The position numbers were made by a program, and so were the translations under genes. Below are positions 1-5,865 of a DNA stretch of 6,151 nt, one piece after another. The notes under the pieces are model-generated. The model had not been told where the DNA came from, did no database searches, and saw nothing but the letters and a program-made list of their open reading frames with translations. Location: the NCBI GenBank assembly GCA_964542435.1, contig CAZIVE010000151.1, positions 1 through 6,151 of the forward strand. Reading direction: 5' to 3'. Origin of the DNA: CAZIVE01 sp964542435 (lineage in GTDB: Bacteria; Bacteroidota; Bacteroidia; Bacteroidales; Tannerellaceae). Positions within the stretch are counted from its first letter, which is position 1, and each line of letters opens with the position of its first letter.

Positions 1-106
1 ACGGAAGGTTACTTCGCTCAGAAATAAAGAAGAAAAATATAAGCTACTAATGAATATCTCTCGTTTTGTTCTTATTAAGTATTAGGTTAGATTTACGTTT
101 TCAATG
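1..106. other. Left-edge flank without a confident gene
   Basis: The stretch is AT-rich and contains stops in all forward frames. A plus-strand frame starting at base 1 reads eight residues (TEGYFAQK) to a TAA at 25-27. This could be the C-terminal tail of a gene lying off the left edge, but eight codons are too few to tell. No promoter-like element facing either way was recognised. Confidence 0.3.
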
Positions 107-142
107 TTGAAGCCGCTCTCGGACATTCCGAGGCGGCTTTAA
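107..142 (-). terminator. GC-rich hairpin after the symporter gene, probable terminator
   Basis: Arms AAGCCGC (110-116) and GCGGCTT (133-139) pair perfectly. They continue as CTCGG (118-122) with CCGAG (128-132), around a 5-nt loop and a single bulged base at 117; weaker A/T pairs extend the foot to 107 and 142. The hairpin begins 13 bases past the symporter stop codon on the minus strand, the usual place for a terminator. No long T tract follows on either strand, so it departs from the textbook intrinsic terminator. It could also serve a plus-strand gene ending at the left edge. Confidence 0.6.
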
Positions 143-155
143 ACATGTATATGCA

Positions 156-1418
156 TCATTTCCCATCTACGATACAAGCAACGGTTGCATCGCCGGTGAC
201 ATTGACGGATGTTCTCAACATATCCAAAGGACGATCGATGCCGAGAATGAGGGCAAGTCCTTCAGCAGGAATACCGACAGAAGTGAGTACCATTGTAAGA
301 ATTACATAACTTCCTCCTGGAATTCCAGGCGTTCCGATGGACGAAAGAACCGTCATGAAGATGATGGTCAGCATCTGTATTAATGTGAGATCGATGTTTA
401 GAACCTGCGCGATGAAAATGACGGCGATTGCCTGATAGCAAGATGTGCCGTCCATATTAATCGTGACGCCGACAGGAAGAACAAAAGAGGAAACCTCTTC
501 CGAGACTTTAAGCTTGTTCTGTACCGTGTTCAGATTGACGGGAAGTGTCACAGCGCTGCTGCTCGTAGTGAAAGCAAAGAGCTGGACAGGATACATGGAA
601 CGGATGAAATAACCTGGTTTGACGTGTGTGAAGATTCTGATGAGAGTAGGGTAGAAGAACAGAAGCAGGCAGATGAGTGAAATGGCAACCGTCAGAGCAT
701 AAATTCCCAATGCACTGAATATACTTGCGTCACCTTCGAAATCCGTCACTAGTCCTGCCATCAAAGCCAGAACACCATATGGAGCAAGTTTAATGATGAA
801 GTCAACCATCTTGAGAATGATGTCATTCAGCGAATCAAAGAATTGTAAGACGGGAGTAGCTTTTTCACCTACGACCAATGCTGCAATACCTAAAAAGATG
901 GCAAAGAAGATGACTTGAAGCATCTTCGAGTTATTGCTGGCAGCATTTACAATATTGTCCGGGACAACTTCGTCGAGGAAATTGAGCGGCCCTCTGTTGC
1001 TTTCAGCCTTTGCTTCTTCGGCTTTTTGAGAACTCAACGTAATATAATCCTTTTGAATCTCCATCGCGCGTTCTTTGTTGACCAATGCTCCGGGTTTTAC
1101 AACTGTACAGGCAAGGACTCCGAACAATACGGCGAAAATAGTTGTGCATATATAAAAGATGAGTGTCTTCCATCCTAAACGCGAAAATCTGCTGATGTCG
1201 TGAAGTCCCGTGACGCCTTTAACCAACGAAACGAATACCAGCGGCACGGCAATTAATTGAAGTAGATGGATGAACAGCTGTCCCCAAGGTTTGATCCAAT
1301 CTTGGATAAATCCAGCTCCGCCTACAGCTAAAGCCGCAAATCCCACAATGATGCCCAGCACCATTCCGATAAGAATCTGAATATACAGTTCAATCTTGAT
1401 TCGTTTCGTCTTTCCCAT
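156..1418 (-). CDS. Dicarboxylate/amino acid:cation symporter (glutamate/aspartate type)
   Basis: This is a 420-residue inner-membrane secondary transporter of the DAACS family (GltP/GltPh/DctA), which couples uptake of acidic amino acids or C4-dicarboxylates to Na+ or H+. The family's signature elements are present in order: the serine-rich tip of hairpin 1 (TTSSSAVTLP, residues 285-293), the NMDGT cation-site motif in TM7 (321-325), the hairpin 2 tip SSIGTPGIPGG (359-369), and the TM8 binding segment with D399, R402, T403, N406 and D410. The DMxRTxxNVxGD pattern in TM8 matches GltPh-type glutamate/aspartate carriers better than DctA, so acidic amino acids are the inferred substrate; dicarboxylates cannot be excluded. 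A charged insert at about residues 113-145 (KERAMEIQKDY and following) lies between early TM segments, where the family varies. The length is normal and the gene looks intact. The ATG start is supported by a basic N-terminus (MGKTKRIKIE) before the first TM and by a promoter just upstream. It is divergent from tpx and followed by a hairpin. Confidence 0.93.
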   Translation of the reverse strand: MGKTKRIKIELYIQILIGMVLGIIVGFAALAVGGAGFIQDWIKPWGQLFIHLLQLIAVPLVFVSLVKGVTGLHDISRFSRLGWKTLIFYICTTIFAVLFGVLACTVVKPGALVNKERAMEIQKDYITLSSQKAEEAKAESNRGPLNFLDEVVPDNIVNAASNNSKMLQVIFFAIFLGIAALVVGEKATPVLQFFDSLNDIILKMVDFIIKLAPYGVLALMAGLVTDFEGDASIFSALGIYALTVAISLICLLLFFYPTLIRIFTHVKPGYFIRSMYPVQLFAFTTSSSAVTLPVNLNTVQNKLKVSEEVSSFVLPVGVTINMDGTSCYQAIAVIFIAQVLNIDLTLIQMLTIIFMTVLSSIGTPGIPGGSYVILTMVLTSVGIPAEGLALILGIDRPLDMLRTSVNVTGDATVACIVDGK

Positions 1419-1436
1419 TTTCGTTATTCTTGAGTT

Positions 1437-1470
1437 GCAAATATAGTTCTAATTTGTTGCTACTTATAAA
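1437..1470 (-). promoter_or_regulatory. Promoter of the symporter gene (Bacteroidetes type)
   Basis: Read on the minus strand, 1445-1437 is TATATTTGC, an exact match to the Bacteroidetes -7 consensus TAnnTTTG(C/T). A 21-bp spacer separates it from TTTA (1470-1467), three of four bases of the -33 element TTTG. Transcription would start near 1430, leaving a leader of only about a dozen bases before the ATG at 1418. No clear Shine-Dalgarno sequence is visible, which is common in this phylum. Assignment is by motif match only. Confidence 0.6.
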
Positions 1471-1598
1471 TTCAAGCCATACTTTGCCGAGAAAAAGTGA
1501 ATGATATGTGAAACTTTTTTGATAAAATAGCACCGCTCAAAGGAAAAAAGAGCTTACTTTGCGGTACATATTTACTATCACTACTGAAGTAATAATAT

Positions 1599-1680
1599 TC
1601 AACCACGGTTAAAATATTTTTTGACATTGTCTCAAAATTATTTAACCACGGTTAAAACAATTTTAGACCATGGTTAAAAA
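1599..1680. repeat. Three spaced copies of a palindromic motif (AACCACGGTT), probable operator cluster
   Basis: AACCACGGTT occurs at 1601-1610 and again at 1644-1653. A diverged copy, GACCATGGTT, is at 1666-1675. Each is a dyad of AACC/GGTT arms around a 2-base centre and is followed by a run of A. The middle copy extends to a 7-bp-arm palindrome, TTTAACC-AC-GGTTAAA (1641-1656). Dyad centres are 43 and 22 bp apart, close to four and two helical turns, so the copies would face the same side of the DNA. This is typical of binding sites for a dimeric regulator that binds cooperatively. The regulator is not identifiable from the sequence, and no regulator gene lies in the window. The cluster ends about 30 bp upstream of the plus-strand promoter for tpx and lies about 150 bp upstream of the symporter promoter. 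Confidence 0.6.
1619..1637. promoter_or_regulatory. Dyad TTTTGA-N7-TCAAAA between the first two palindromes
   Basis: Six-base arms TTTTGA (1619-1624) and TCAAAA (1632-1637) flank a 7-bp centre. The dyad axis at 1628 falls almost midway between the axes of the first two AACCACGGTT copies (1605.5 and 1648.5). The four dyad axes are therefore about 22.5, 20.5 and 22 bp apart. The sequence differs from the other copies. It may be a second protein's site, a very diverged copy, or chance in AT-rich DNA. Confidence 0.3.
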
Positions 1681-1708
1681 TTATTCTCTCAATAGATAGA
1701 TGTAAGTG

Positions 1709-1729
1709 TTTTGGCCTCAAGAGGCAAAA
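1709..1729. repeat. Inverted repeat overlapping the tpx promoter -33 region
   Basis: GCCTC (1714-1718) and GAGGC (1721-1725) are separated by AA and flanked by TTTT (1709-1712) and AAAA (1726-1729). One unpaired G at 1713 interrupts the left arm. The dyad covers the candidate -33 element and part of the spacer of the plus-strand promoter, where a bound repressor would block RNA polymerase. With a 2-base loop it is better read as a protein-binding dyad than as an RNA hairpin, although T/A-flanked stems can also terminate transcription in either direction. Confidence 0.4.
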
Positions 1730-1744
1730 GGTTATTATGTTTGT
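1710..1744 (+). promoter_or_regulatory. Probable tpx promoter (Bacteroidetes type)
   Basis: TATGTTTGT at 1736-1744 is an exact match to the -7 consensus TAnnTTTG(C/T). TTTG at 1710-1713 matches the -33 element exactly, but the 22-bp spacer is slightly longer than the usual 19-21. Transcription would begin near 1750, giving tpx a leader of about 160 nt. It is the only full -7 match on the plus strand between the symporter and tpx; a near match (TAAGTTTAA, 1789-1797) lies closer but lacks the G. Confidence 0.55.
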
Positions 1745-1910
1745 AAAAATCAAATAGATAAGAATCATAAACGCTGTCATGTTGTTAAATAAGTTTAATT
1801 GTACAACAATCGTATAAGGCACTTGTTTTAAAGACGTGAATAAAGAAAAGTAATAAGAAGAGCACGATACTCAACTTAAACGAATCGAATCATAAAACAA
1901 AGATAGGATT
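1745..1910 (+). other. Long AT-rich leader ahead of tpx
   Basis: This is the downstream third of the 492-bp gene-free stretch 1419-1910. It holds the perfect 8-bp palindrome TTGTACAA (1799-1806), short arms GTTGT (1781-1785) and ACAAC (1803-1807), and a 12-codon ATG-initiated reading frame (1779-1817, MLLNKFNCTTIV). None amounts to a recognisable riboswitch or leader-peptide attenuator. An AGGA at 1905-1908 just before the tpx ATG could act as a weak ribosome binding site. Confidence 0.3.
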
Positions 1911-2411
1911 ATGGCAACTATTACATTAAAAGGTAGTCCAATACATACAAACGGCTCACTTCCAGAAGTGGGAGTGTTCGCCTTAGATTTTACAGGCGTC
2001 AAGAGCGATCTCTCAGAAGTACAACTGAGCGATTTGAAGGGAAAGAAAGTTGTTCTGAACATTTTTCCAAGTCTTGACACAGCTGTTTGCGCAGCCTCTG
2101 TAAGAAGATTCAACAAAGAAGCATCCAATTTGAAGGATACAGTAGTTCTGTGCATTTCAAAAGATCTTCCTTTTGCGCAAGGTCGCTTTTGCACGGTAGA
2201 AGGATTGAAGAATGTAGTTGCCGTTTCTGTTTTCCGTGATACGACATTCGAAAACAATTTTGGAATGTTGATCATCGATGGTCCAATGGCAGGACTTCTC
2301 GCAAGAGGCGTCGTCATTGTTGACAAAGAAGGAAAAGTCATTTACACCGAATTGGTTCCGGAGATTGTAAATGAACCTGATTATATTTCAGCATTGAACG
2401 CATTGAAGTAA
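1911..2411 (+). CDS. tpx: Thiol peroxidase (atypical 2-Cys peroxiredoxin, Tpx)
   Basis: This 166-residue protein is a full-length Tpx-subfamily peroxiredoxin. It reduces hydrogen peroxide and alkyl/lipid hydroperoxides using thioredoxin, in the cytoplasm (or periplasm, though no signal peptide is seen). The peroxidatic cysteine is C60 within the P-x-x-x-T-x-x-C motif (FPSLDTAVC, residues 52-60). The resolving cysteine is C94 (GRFCTVEG), 34 residues on, the same spacing as C61/C95 of E. coli Tpx. R132 in the LLARGVVIVD stretch corresponds to the conserved active-site arginine. The residue before V59 is alanine, where most Tpx proteins have proline (DTPVC), outside the invariant positions. A third cysteine at C81 is probably not catalytic. 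The start is fixed by the ATG preceded by AGGA and by the typical MATITLKG N-terminus. The gene has its own probable promoter with a long leader and is followed by a hairpin. In Bacteroides, tpx belongs to the peroxide response, but no OxyR site was convincingly found here. Confidence 0.96.
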   Translation: MATITLKGSPIHTNGSLPEVGVFALDFTGVKSDLSEVQLSDLKGKKVVLNIFPSLDTAVCAASVRRFNKEASNLKDTVVLCISKDLPFAQGRFCTVEGLKNVVAVSVFRDTTFENNFGMLIIDGPMAGLLARGVVIVDKEGKVIYTELVPEIVNEPDYISALNALK

Positions 2412-2465
2412 AATAGAATAAGTTTTTTGTTTTTTATTTGTTATTTAAAAGGTTAGTGAAAATTA

Positions 2466-2497
2466 GGAGGCCGCTGGATGTGAATCTCGCGGCCTTC
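2466..2497 (+). terminator. GC-rich hairpin after tpx, probable terminator
   Basis: AGGCCGC (2468-2474) pairs with GCGGCCT (2489-2495), and the foot extends by a G·T and a G-C pair to 2466 and 2497. The 14-nt loop can close further with GGAT (2476-2479) and ATCT (2484-2487) around GTGA. It starts 54 bases past the tpx stop codon. Only a weak T stretch follows (TTTCT from 2501). It could attenuate rather than fully stop transcription into the MFS gene 26 bases downstream. Its GCCGC/GCGGC core resembles that of the hairpin at 107-142. Confidence 0.5.
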
Positions 2498-2523
2498 GCG
2501 TTTCTAAATGTCGCCCTTTGCTT

Positions 2524-3744
2524 ATGAACAAAGATTGGAAGAAAATATTCATGATTATCTGGTCGGGACAGTTTATCTCTATCTTAACCAGTTCCATCGT
2601 CGAGTTTGCCATCATCTTGTGGATCACCATGAAGACGGGCTCGGCAGAAGTTCTCGCGCTCTCTGCCGTCGCTTCCATGCTGCCTCAGTCTTTGTTGGGG
2701 CCTTTCGCCGGCATTCTCGTGGATCGCTGGCCTCGCAAGACTGTCATGATTGCCGCCGACAGTTTTATTGCTCTTTGTACGATGGTGTTGGCTATTCTGT
2801 TTTACTTTGGAGAAGTCCAGATTGTGCACATCTATATATTAATGGTGCTTCGATCCATTGGCGGTGCTTTTCATGAACCGGCCATGCAAGCTTCGGTTCC
2901 GTTGCTGGCTCCCAAAGAGGAATTGATGCGCATTTCGGGCATCAACCAGATGATTCATTCGGTGTGCAGTATTGCCGGACCGGCTTTAGGCGCGCTTGCC
3001 ATCACCTTGATGTCGATGACTCCTGTGTTGATGCTGGATGTTGCTGGAGCAGCCGTAGCGTGCATTTCTCTTTTGTTCGTGACCATTCCCAATCCTGTTC
3101 GCGAAGGCATGACGAAGAATATTCATCTGGTTGGAGAGACAAAAGAGGCTTATGCAGCCGTTCGCAAGCAACGAGGTCTTGGTTGGTTGTTTCTTCTGAT
3201 GACGGTCTCCATGTTTATCATTATACCGATCAGCGTGCTGTATCCGTTGATGACGCTGAACCATTTTCATGGAAATGCGTTCCAGATGAGCGTGATTGAA
3301 ATGGGTTGGGGCGGCGGAGCGCTTCTTGGCGGTGCCATATTAGGAGTGAAGAAGTTCCATTGGAATGAGATGTCGATGATCAGTTGGGTGATGACTTTGT
3401 TGGGTGTTGCCTTCTTCTTTTCCGGCGTTCTGCCTTCCAATGGATATGTGTTGTTCGTGGTGATCACATCCATCACGGGCGTGTTAGGCTCGTTCAATAT
3501 GGCTGCATTCACCACAATCATTCAGACGCGCATTCCTTCCGAAGTGATGGGTAGAGTGCTGTCGTTTACGTTCAGTGTCGGAATGTTGCCGTCGATGCTC
3601 GGACTTCTCGGCACCGGCTTTCTTGCTGACGGAATAGGTTTGACCAACACATTCATGATCGGCGGCGTGCTGATGACGATTGTCGGAGCCTATTCATTCA
3701 TGGTTCCTTCCATTCAATATCTGAAGAGGAGTTTGGACCGATGA
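2524..3744 (+). CDS. MFS exporter, macrolide-efflux/EntS-like (MFS_3 type)
   Basis: This is a 406-residue integral membrane protein with the hydrophobicity of a 12-TM major facilitator. It begins MNKDWKKIFMIIWSGQF, resembling the MefA/EntS-like exporters that expel drugs or siderophores by proton antiport. The TM2-TM3 loop carries the family's motif A variant GPFAGILVDRWPRK (residues 59-72). A family-typical stretch RSIGGAFHEPAMQASVP spans 110-126, and the C-terminal half has QTRIPSEVMGRVLSF (334-348). The substrate cannot be read from sequence; macrolide resistance in particular is not implied. ATG 2524 is preferred over the in-frame TTG at 2518 because it gives the family-typical N-terminus; neither has a clear Shine-Dalgarno sequence. 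It follows tpx by 112 bp, with a hairpin between and no full -7 match in the gap. The stop codon lies 9 bp from that of the convergent fRMsr gene. Confidence 0.88.
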   Translation: MNKDWKKIFMIIWSGQFISILTSSIVEFAIILWITMKTGSAEVLALSAVASMLPQSLLGPFAGILVDRWPRKTVMIAADSFIALCTMVLAILFYFGEVQIVHIYILMVLRSIGGAFHEPAMQASVPLLAPKEELMRISGINQMIHSVCSIAGPALGALAITLMSMTPVLMLDVAGAAVACISLLFVTIPNPVREGMTKNIHLVGETKEAYAAVRKQRGLGWLFLLMTVSMFIIIPISVLYPLMTLNHFHGNAFQMSVIEMGWGGGALLGGAILGVKKFHWNEMSMISWVMTLLGVAFFFSGVLPSNGYVLFVVITSITGVLGSFNMAAFTTIIQTRIPSEVMGRVLSFTFSVGMLPSMLGLLGTGFLADGIGLTNTFMIGGVLMTIVGAYSFMVPSIQYLKRSLDR

Positions 3745-3753
3745 TGGATTTTC

Positions 3754-4236
3754 TCAAAAGTCACAGTTTTTGAAGAGCGCGGCCACCTTTTCCAGATAAT
3801 CTGCATCGGTCTGATCGAACGAGTTCAACCGATCGCTGTCAATATCGAGAACGGCAAAGACCTCATTGTCGTGGATCAGTGGAACGACAATCTCCGAACG
3901 GGAATCAGAACTGCAAGCAATATGTCCGGGAAAAAGATCCACGTCGGGAATGATTTGAGTCTGTTTCTCTTTCCATGCCGTTCCGCAGACACCTTTTCCA
4001 TAGGCAATGCGAGTACAGGCAAGCGTACCTTGGAAGGGAGAAAGTACGAGAACGTTTCCCTTTACACGATAAAAACCGACCCAGAAGAAGTCGAAGGTCT
4101 GTTTCAATGCAGCTGCAACATTCGCCATGGCTGCGATCAGATCATTCTCGCCTTCAAGCAAAGAGGCTATCTGCGGCAGCAATGTCTTGTATTTATCTTC
4201 TTTGTTACCTTTATGAATAAGGAGATTCTCTGTCAT
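3754..4236 (-). CDS. Free methionine-(R)-sulfoxide reductase (GAF domain)
   Basis: This 160-residue cytosolic single-GAF-domain enzyme reduces free methionine-R-sulfoxide to methionine using thioredoxin, repairing oxidised methionine. It belongs to the fRMsr family (E. coli MsrC/YebR). Three cysteines, C74 (TLACTRI), C84 (GKGVCGTA) and C108 (HIACSSDSRSE), have spacings of 10 and 24 residues, identical to the catalytic C84/C94/C118 of the E. coli enzyme. The FFWVGFYRV strand (50-58) and the VLDIDSD stretch (129-135) are further family hallmarks. A fourth cysteine, C158, lies in the C-terminal tail. Length and motifs are complete. The ATG at 4236 is supported by a -7 element about 20 bases upstream. 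It converges on the MFS gene and diverges from the MATE gene, so it is probably monocistronic. A sensory GAF role is unlikely given the full catalytic cysteine set. Confidence 0.94.
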   Translation of the reverse strand: MTENLLIHKGNKEDKYKTLLPQIASLLEGENDLIAAMANVAAALKQTFDFFWVGFYRVKGNVLVLSPFQGTLACTRIAYGKGVCGTAWKEKQTQIIPDVDLFPGHIACSSDSRSEIVVPLIHDNEVFAVLDIDSDRLNSFDQTDADYLEKVAALFKNCDF

Positions 4237-4256
4237 ATTACGAGGCTATTTGTGGA

Positions 4257-4265
4257 GCAAAATTA
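4257..4265 (-). promoter_or_regulatory. -7 element of the fRMsr promoter
   Basis: On the minus strand 4265-4257 reads TAATTTTGC, an exact match to TAnnTTTG(C/T). It predicts a start near 4250 and a leader of roughly 14 bases before the ATG at 4236. No good -33 TTTG was found 19-21 bp further upstream, so the promoter may be weak or helped by another factor. Confidence 0.5.
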
Positions 4266-4295
4266 GGAAATCTGTTCAAATAGATCTACCTTTGC
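4263..4295 (+). promoter_or_regulatory. Promoter of the MATE exporter gene (Bacteroidetes type)
   Basis: TACCTTTGC at 4287-4295 matches the -7 consensus exactly. TTAG at 4263-4266, with a 20-bp spacer, matches three of four bases of the -33 element. Predicted transcription starts near 4301, leaving about 119 nt of leader before the ATG at 4420. Its -33 position overlaps the -7 element of the divergent fRMsr promoter. Confidence 0.55.
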
Positions 4296-4419
4296 CTGAG
4301 TAAAAAGCAGAGAACAGCTTCATGCAGTTGAAAACCAATGGAGCTACTAATGAAGTTGTATGAGAACGATGCTGCTGACGACATTTAGTTCTTTAGTTAA
4401 ATCACTGTAATCATCCTAT

Positions 4420-5769
4420 ATGGCGACACAACGTATTCCTTTAGCGCTCGGTACTGAAAAGATCGGGAAGTTGCTGGTGCAATATGCCACTCCTGCTATC
4501 ATTGCCATGACAGCGTCGTCGCTTTATAATATTGTCGATAGTATTTTTCTCGGTCATGGTGTCGGTCCGCTTGCCATCTCTGGTTTGGCCATCTCATTTC
4601 CTCTCATGAATGTGCTGGCTGCCTTTGGCTCGATGGTCGGCGTTGGAGCCACAACGTTGGTGTCGGTGAAACTGGGCCAGAAGGATTACGAAGGGGCCAA
4701 TAAAGTATTGGGAAATGTGGTGGTGCTGAATGCCATAATCGGTATTGTAATGACATTTGCCTTTCTGCTCACCCTTGATCCCATTCTTTACTTCTTCGGT
4801 GCCAGTTCGGAAACCATTGCCTATGCGAGAGATTATATGAGGATTATCCTCTATGGCAATGTCATCACGCACATGTATTTTGGTCTCAACGGCGTACTTC
4901 GTTCCAGCGGCTTTCCAAAGTTGGCCATGTATGCGACGCTTGCTTCTGTCGTGATCAATACGATTCTCAATCCTATTTTCATTTTCGGTTTGGGTTGGGG
5001 AATCAAAGGCTCGGCTATCGCAACAGTGATTGCACAAACCATTTCACTGGTCTATCAAGTGATCCATTTCAGCAATAAGCAGCAGCTGATACATTTCCGT
5101 GAAGGAATTTACAGATTGGAAAAGGATATTGTGAAGGGTATCATTTCTGTTGGTCTTTCCCCTTTCCTGATGAATCTATGTTCCTGCCTGATTGTCATTC
5201 TCATCAACCGTGGATTGAAGCAGTATGGTGGTGATATGGCAATCGGTGCATATGGCATAGCCAATCGAGTGGTATTTTTCTTCGTGATGATCATTATGGG
5301 ATTTAACCAGGGAATGCAACCGATTGCCGGTTACAATTATGGAGCCAAACAGTTTGATCGTGTGATGGCTGTGACGAAGTTGACCATGTATTATGCCACA
5401 GCCATAGCAACCCTCGGTTTTGTTCTGTGTGAATTCATGCCGGTATATATCGTCAGGATGTTTACTGATTATCCCGAATTGATCTCGGCTTCGGTTTTCG
5501 GTCTTCGCATCGATATGGCTGTCTTTCCCATCATTGGATTCCAGATGGTCTCGACCAATTTCTTCACCTCTATTGGAATGGCGAAGAAAGCCATCTTCCT
5601 TTCTTTGACGCGGCAGATGCTTTTCCTCGTGCCTGGATTGATCATTCTTCCGCCTCTTCTTGGAACATTCGGCGTGTGGCTCAGCATTCCAATAGCAGAT
5701 GCAGCTGCTGTTGTTGTCACGTCAGTCGTCTTTATCCGTCAGATACAGAAGTTTAAAGCCATACAATAA
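4420..5769 (+). CDS. MATE-family multidrug/Na+ (or H+) antiporter
   Basis: This 449-residue inner-membrane protein with about 12 TM segments matches the multidrug and toxic compound extrusion family (NorM/MepA/DinF type), which exports cationic compounds in exchange for Na+ or H+. Family features include the TM1 stretch SLYNIVDSIFLGHGVG with the conserved acidic D40, SGFPKLAM (163-170), NPIFIFGLGWGIKGSAIA (184-201) after TM5, and at the start of the second half GFNQGMQPIAGYNYGAK (294-310). The two-fold repeat of six TMs is complete and the length is typical. Substrate cannot be predicted. The start is the first in-frame ATG with a family-typical soluble N-terminus before TM1; no Shine-Dalgarno sequence is apparent. 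It has its own promoter and leader, is divergent from fRMsr, and is followed by 167 bp before rfbA. Only a weak inverted repeat (GTGAA 5770-5774, TTCAC 5781-5785) follows the stop codon. Confidence 0.93.
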   Translation: MATQRIPLALGTEKIGKLLVQYATPAIIAMTASSLYNIVDSIFLGHGVGPLAISGLAISFPLMNVLAAFGSMVGVGATTLVSVKLGQKDYEGANKVLGNVVVLNAIIGIVMTFAFLLTLDPILYFFGASSETIAYARDYMRIILYGNVITHMYFGLNGVLRSSGFPKLAMYATLASVVINTILNPIFIFGLGWGIKGSAIATVIAQTISLVYQVIHFSNKQQLIHFREGIYRLEKDIVKGIISVGLSPFLMNLCSCLIVILINRGLKQYGGDMAIGAYGIANRVVFFFVMIIMGFNQGMQPIAGYNYGAKQFDRVMAVTKLTMYYATAIATLGFVLCEFMPVYIVRMFTDYPELISASVFGLRIDMAVFPIIGFQMVSTNFFTSIGMAKKAIFLSLTRQMLFLVPGLIILPPLLGTFGVWLSIPIADAAAVVVTSVVFIRQIQKFKAIQ

Positions 5770-5865
5770 GTGAAGCTTGTTTCACGTTGAAGAGTTATAA
5801 TCCGGTGAACAGGACCATTCTTCTATCGAATAGGAAAAAAGAAACGGGGAAAAGTTGGACTGCGG

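Noticed and set aside
1..27. Possible C-terminal tail (TEGYFAQK then TAA) of a plus-strand gene entering from the left
   Set aside because: Eight codons give no family signal, and two other frames are equally uninformative, so it is not called as a gene.
915..1178. 87-codon plus-strand reading frame inside the symporter gene
   Set aside because: It is antisense to an intact gene with full family motifs, and its translation shows no recognisable domain.
1599..1680. The three AACCACGGTT copies as a short CRISPR or other repeat-spacer array
   Set aside because: The repeats are about 10-16 bp, spacings are unequal (43 and 22 bp), and no cas genes are present. Palindromic operators explain them better.
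1690..1765. OxyR-like site upstream of tpx (several ATAG tetramers)
   Set aside because: The tetramers do not fall in the ATAG-N7-CTAT-N7 arrangement expected for OxyR, and such tetramers are common in AT-rich DNA.
1871..2341. 156-codon minus-strand reading frame over tpx
   Set aside because: It is a shadow of a well-supported tpx with catalytic cysteines in place; no promoter or family signature supports it.
2518..2523. TTG at 2518 as the start of the MFS protein
   Set aside because: It adds only two residues, and the ATG two codons later gives the usual family N-terminus.
2508..2876. 122-codon plus-strand frame overlapping the start of the MFS gene
   Set aside because: It is rich in His, Arg and Cys, typical of an out-of-frame reading of a membrane protein gene, and has no known motif.
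3871..4266. Plus-strand reading frames across fRMsr
   Set aside because: They are out-of-frame shadows; the minus-strand frame has the exact fRMsr cysteine spacing.
42..4354. Exact 13-base direct repeat AGCTACTAATGAA at 42-54 and 4342-4354, both intergenic
   Set aside because: One 13-base match in about 6 kb is within chance expectation, and the flanks do not resemble each other.
5770..5785. GTGAA-N6-TTCAC inverted repeat right after the MATE stop as a terminator
   Set aside because: The 5-bp AT-leaning stem with no following T tract is too weak to call.
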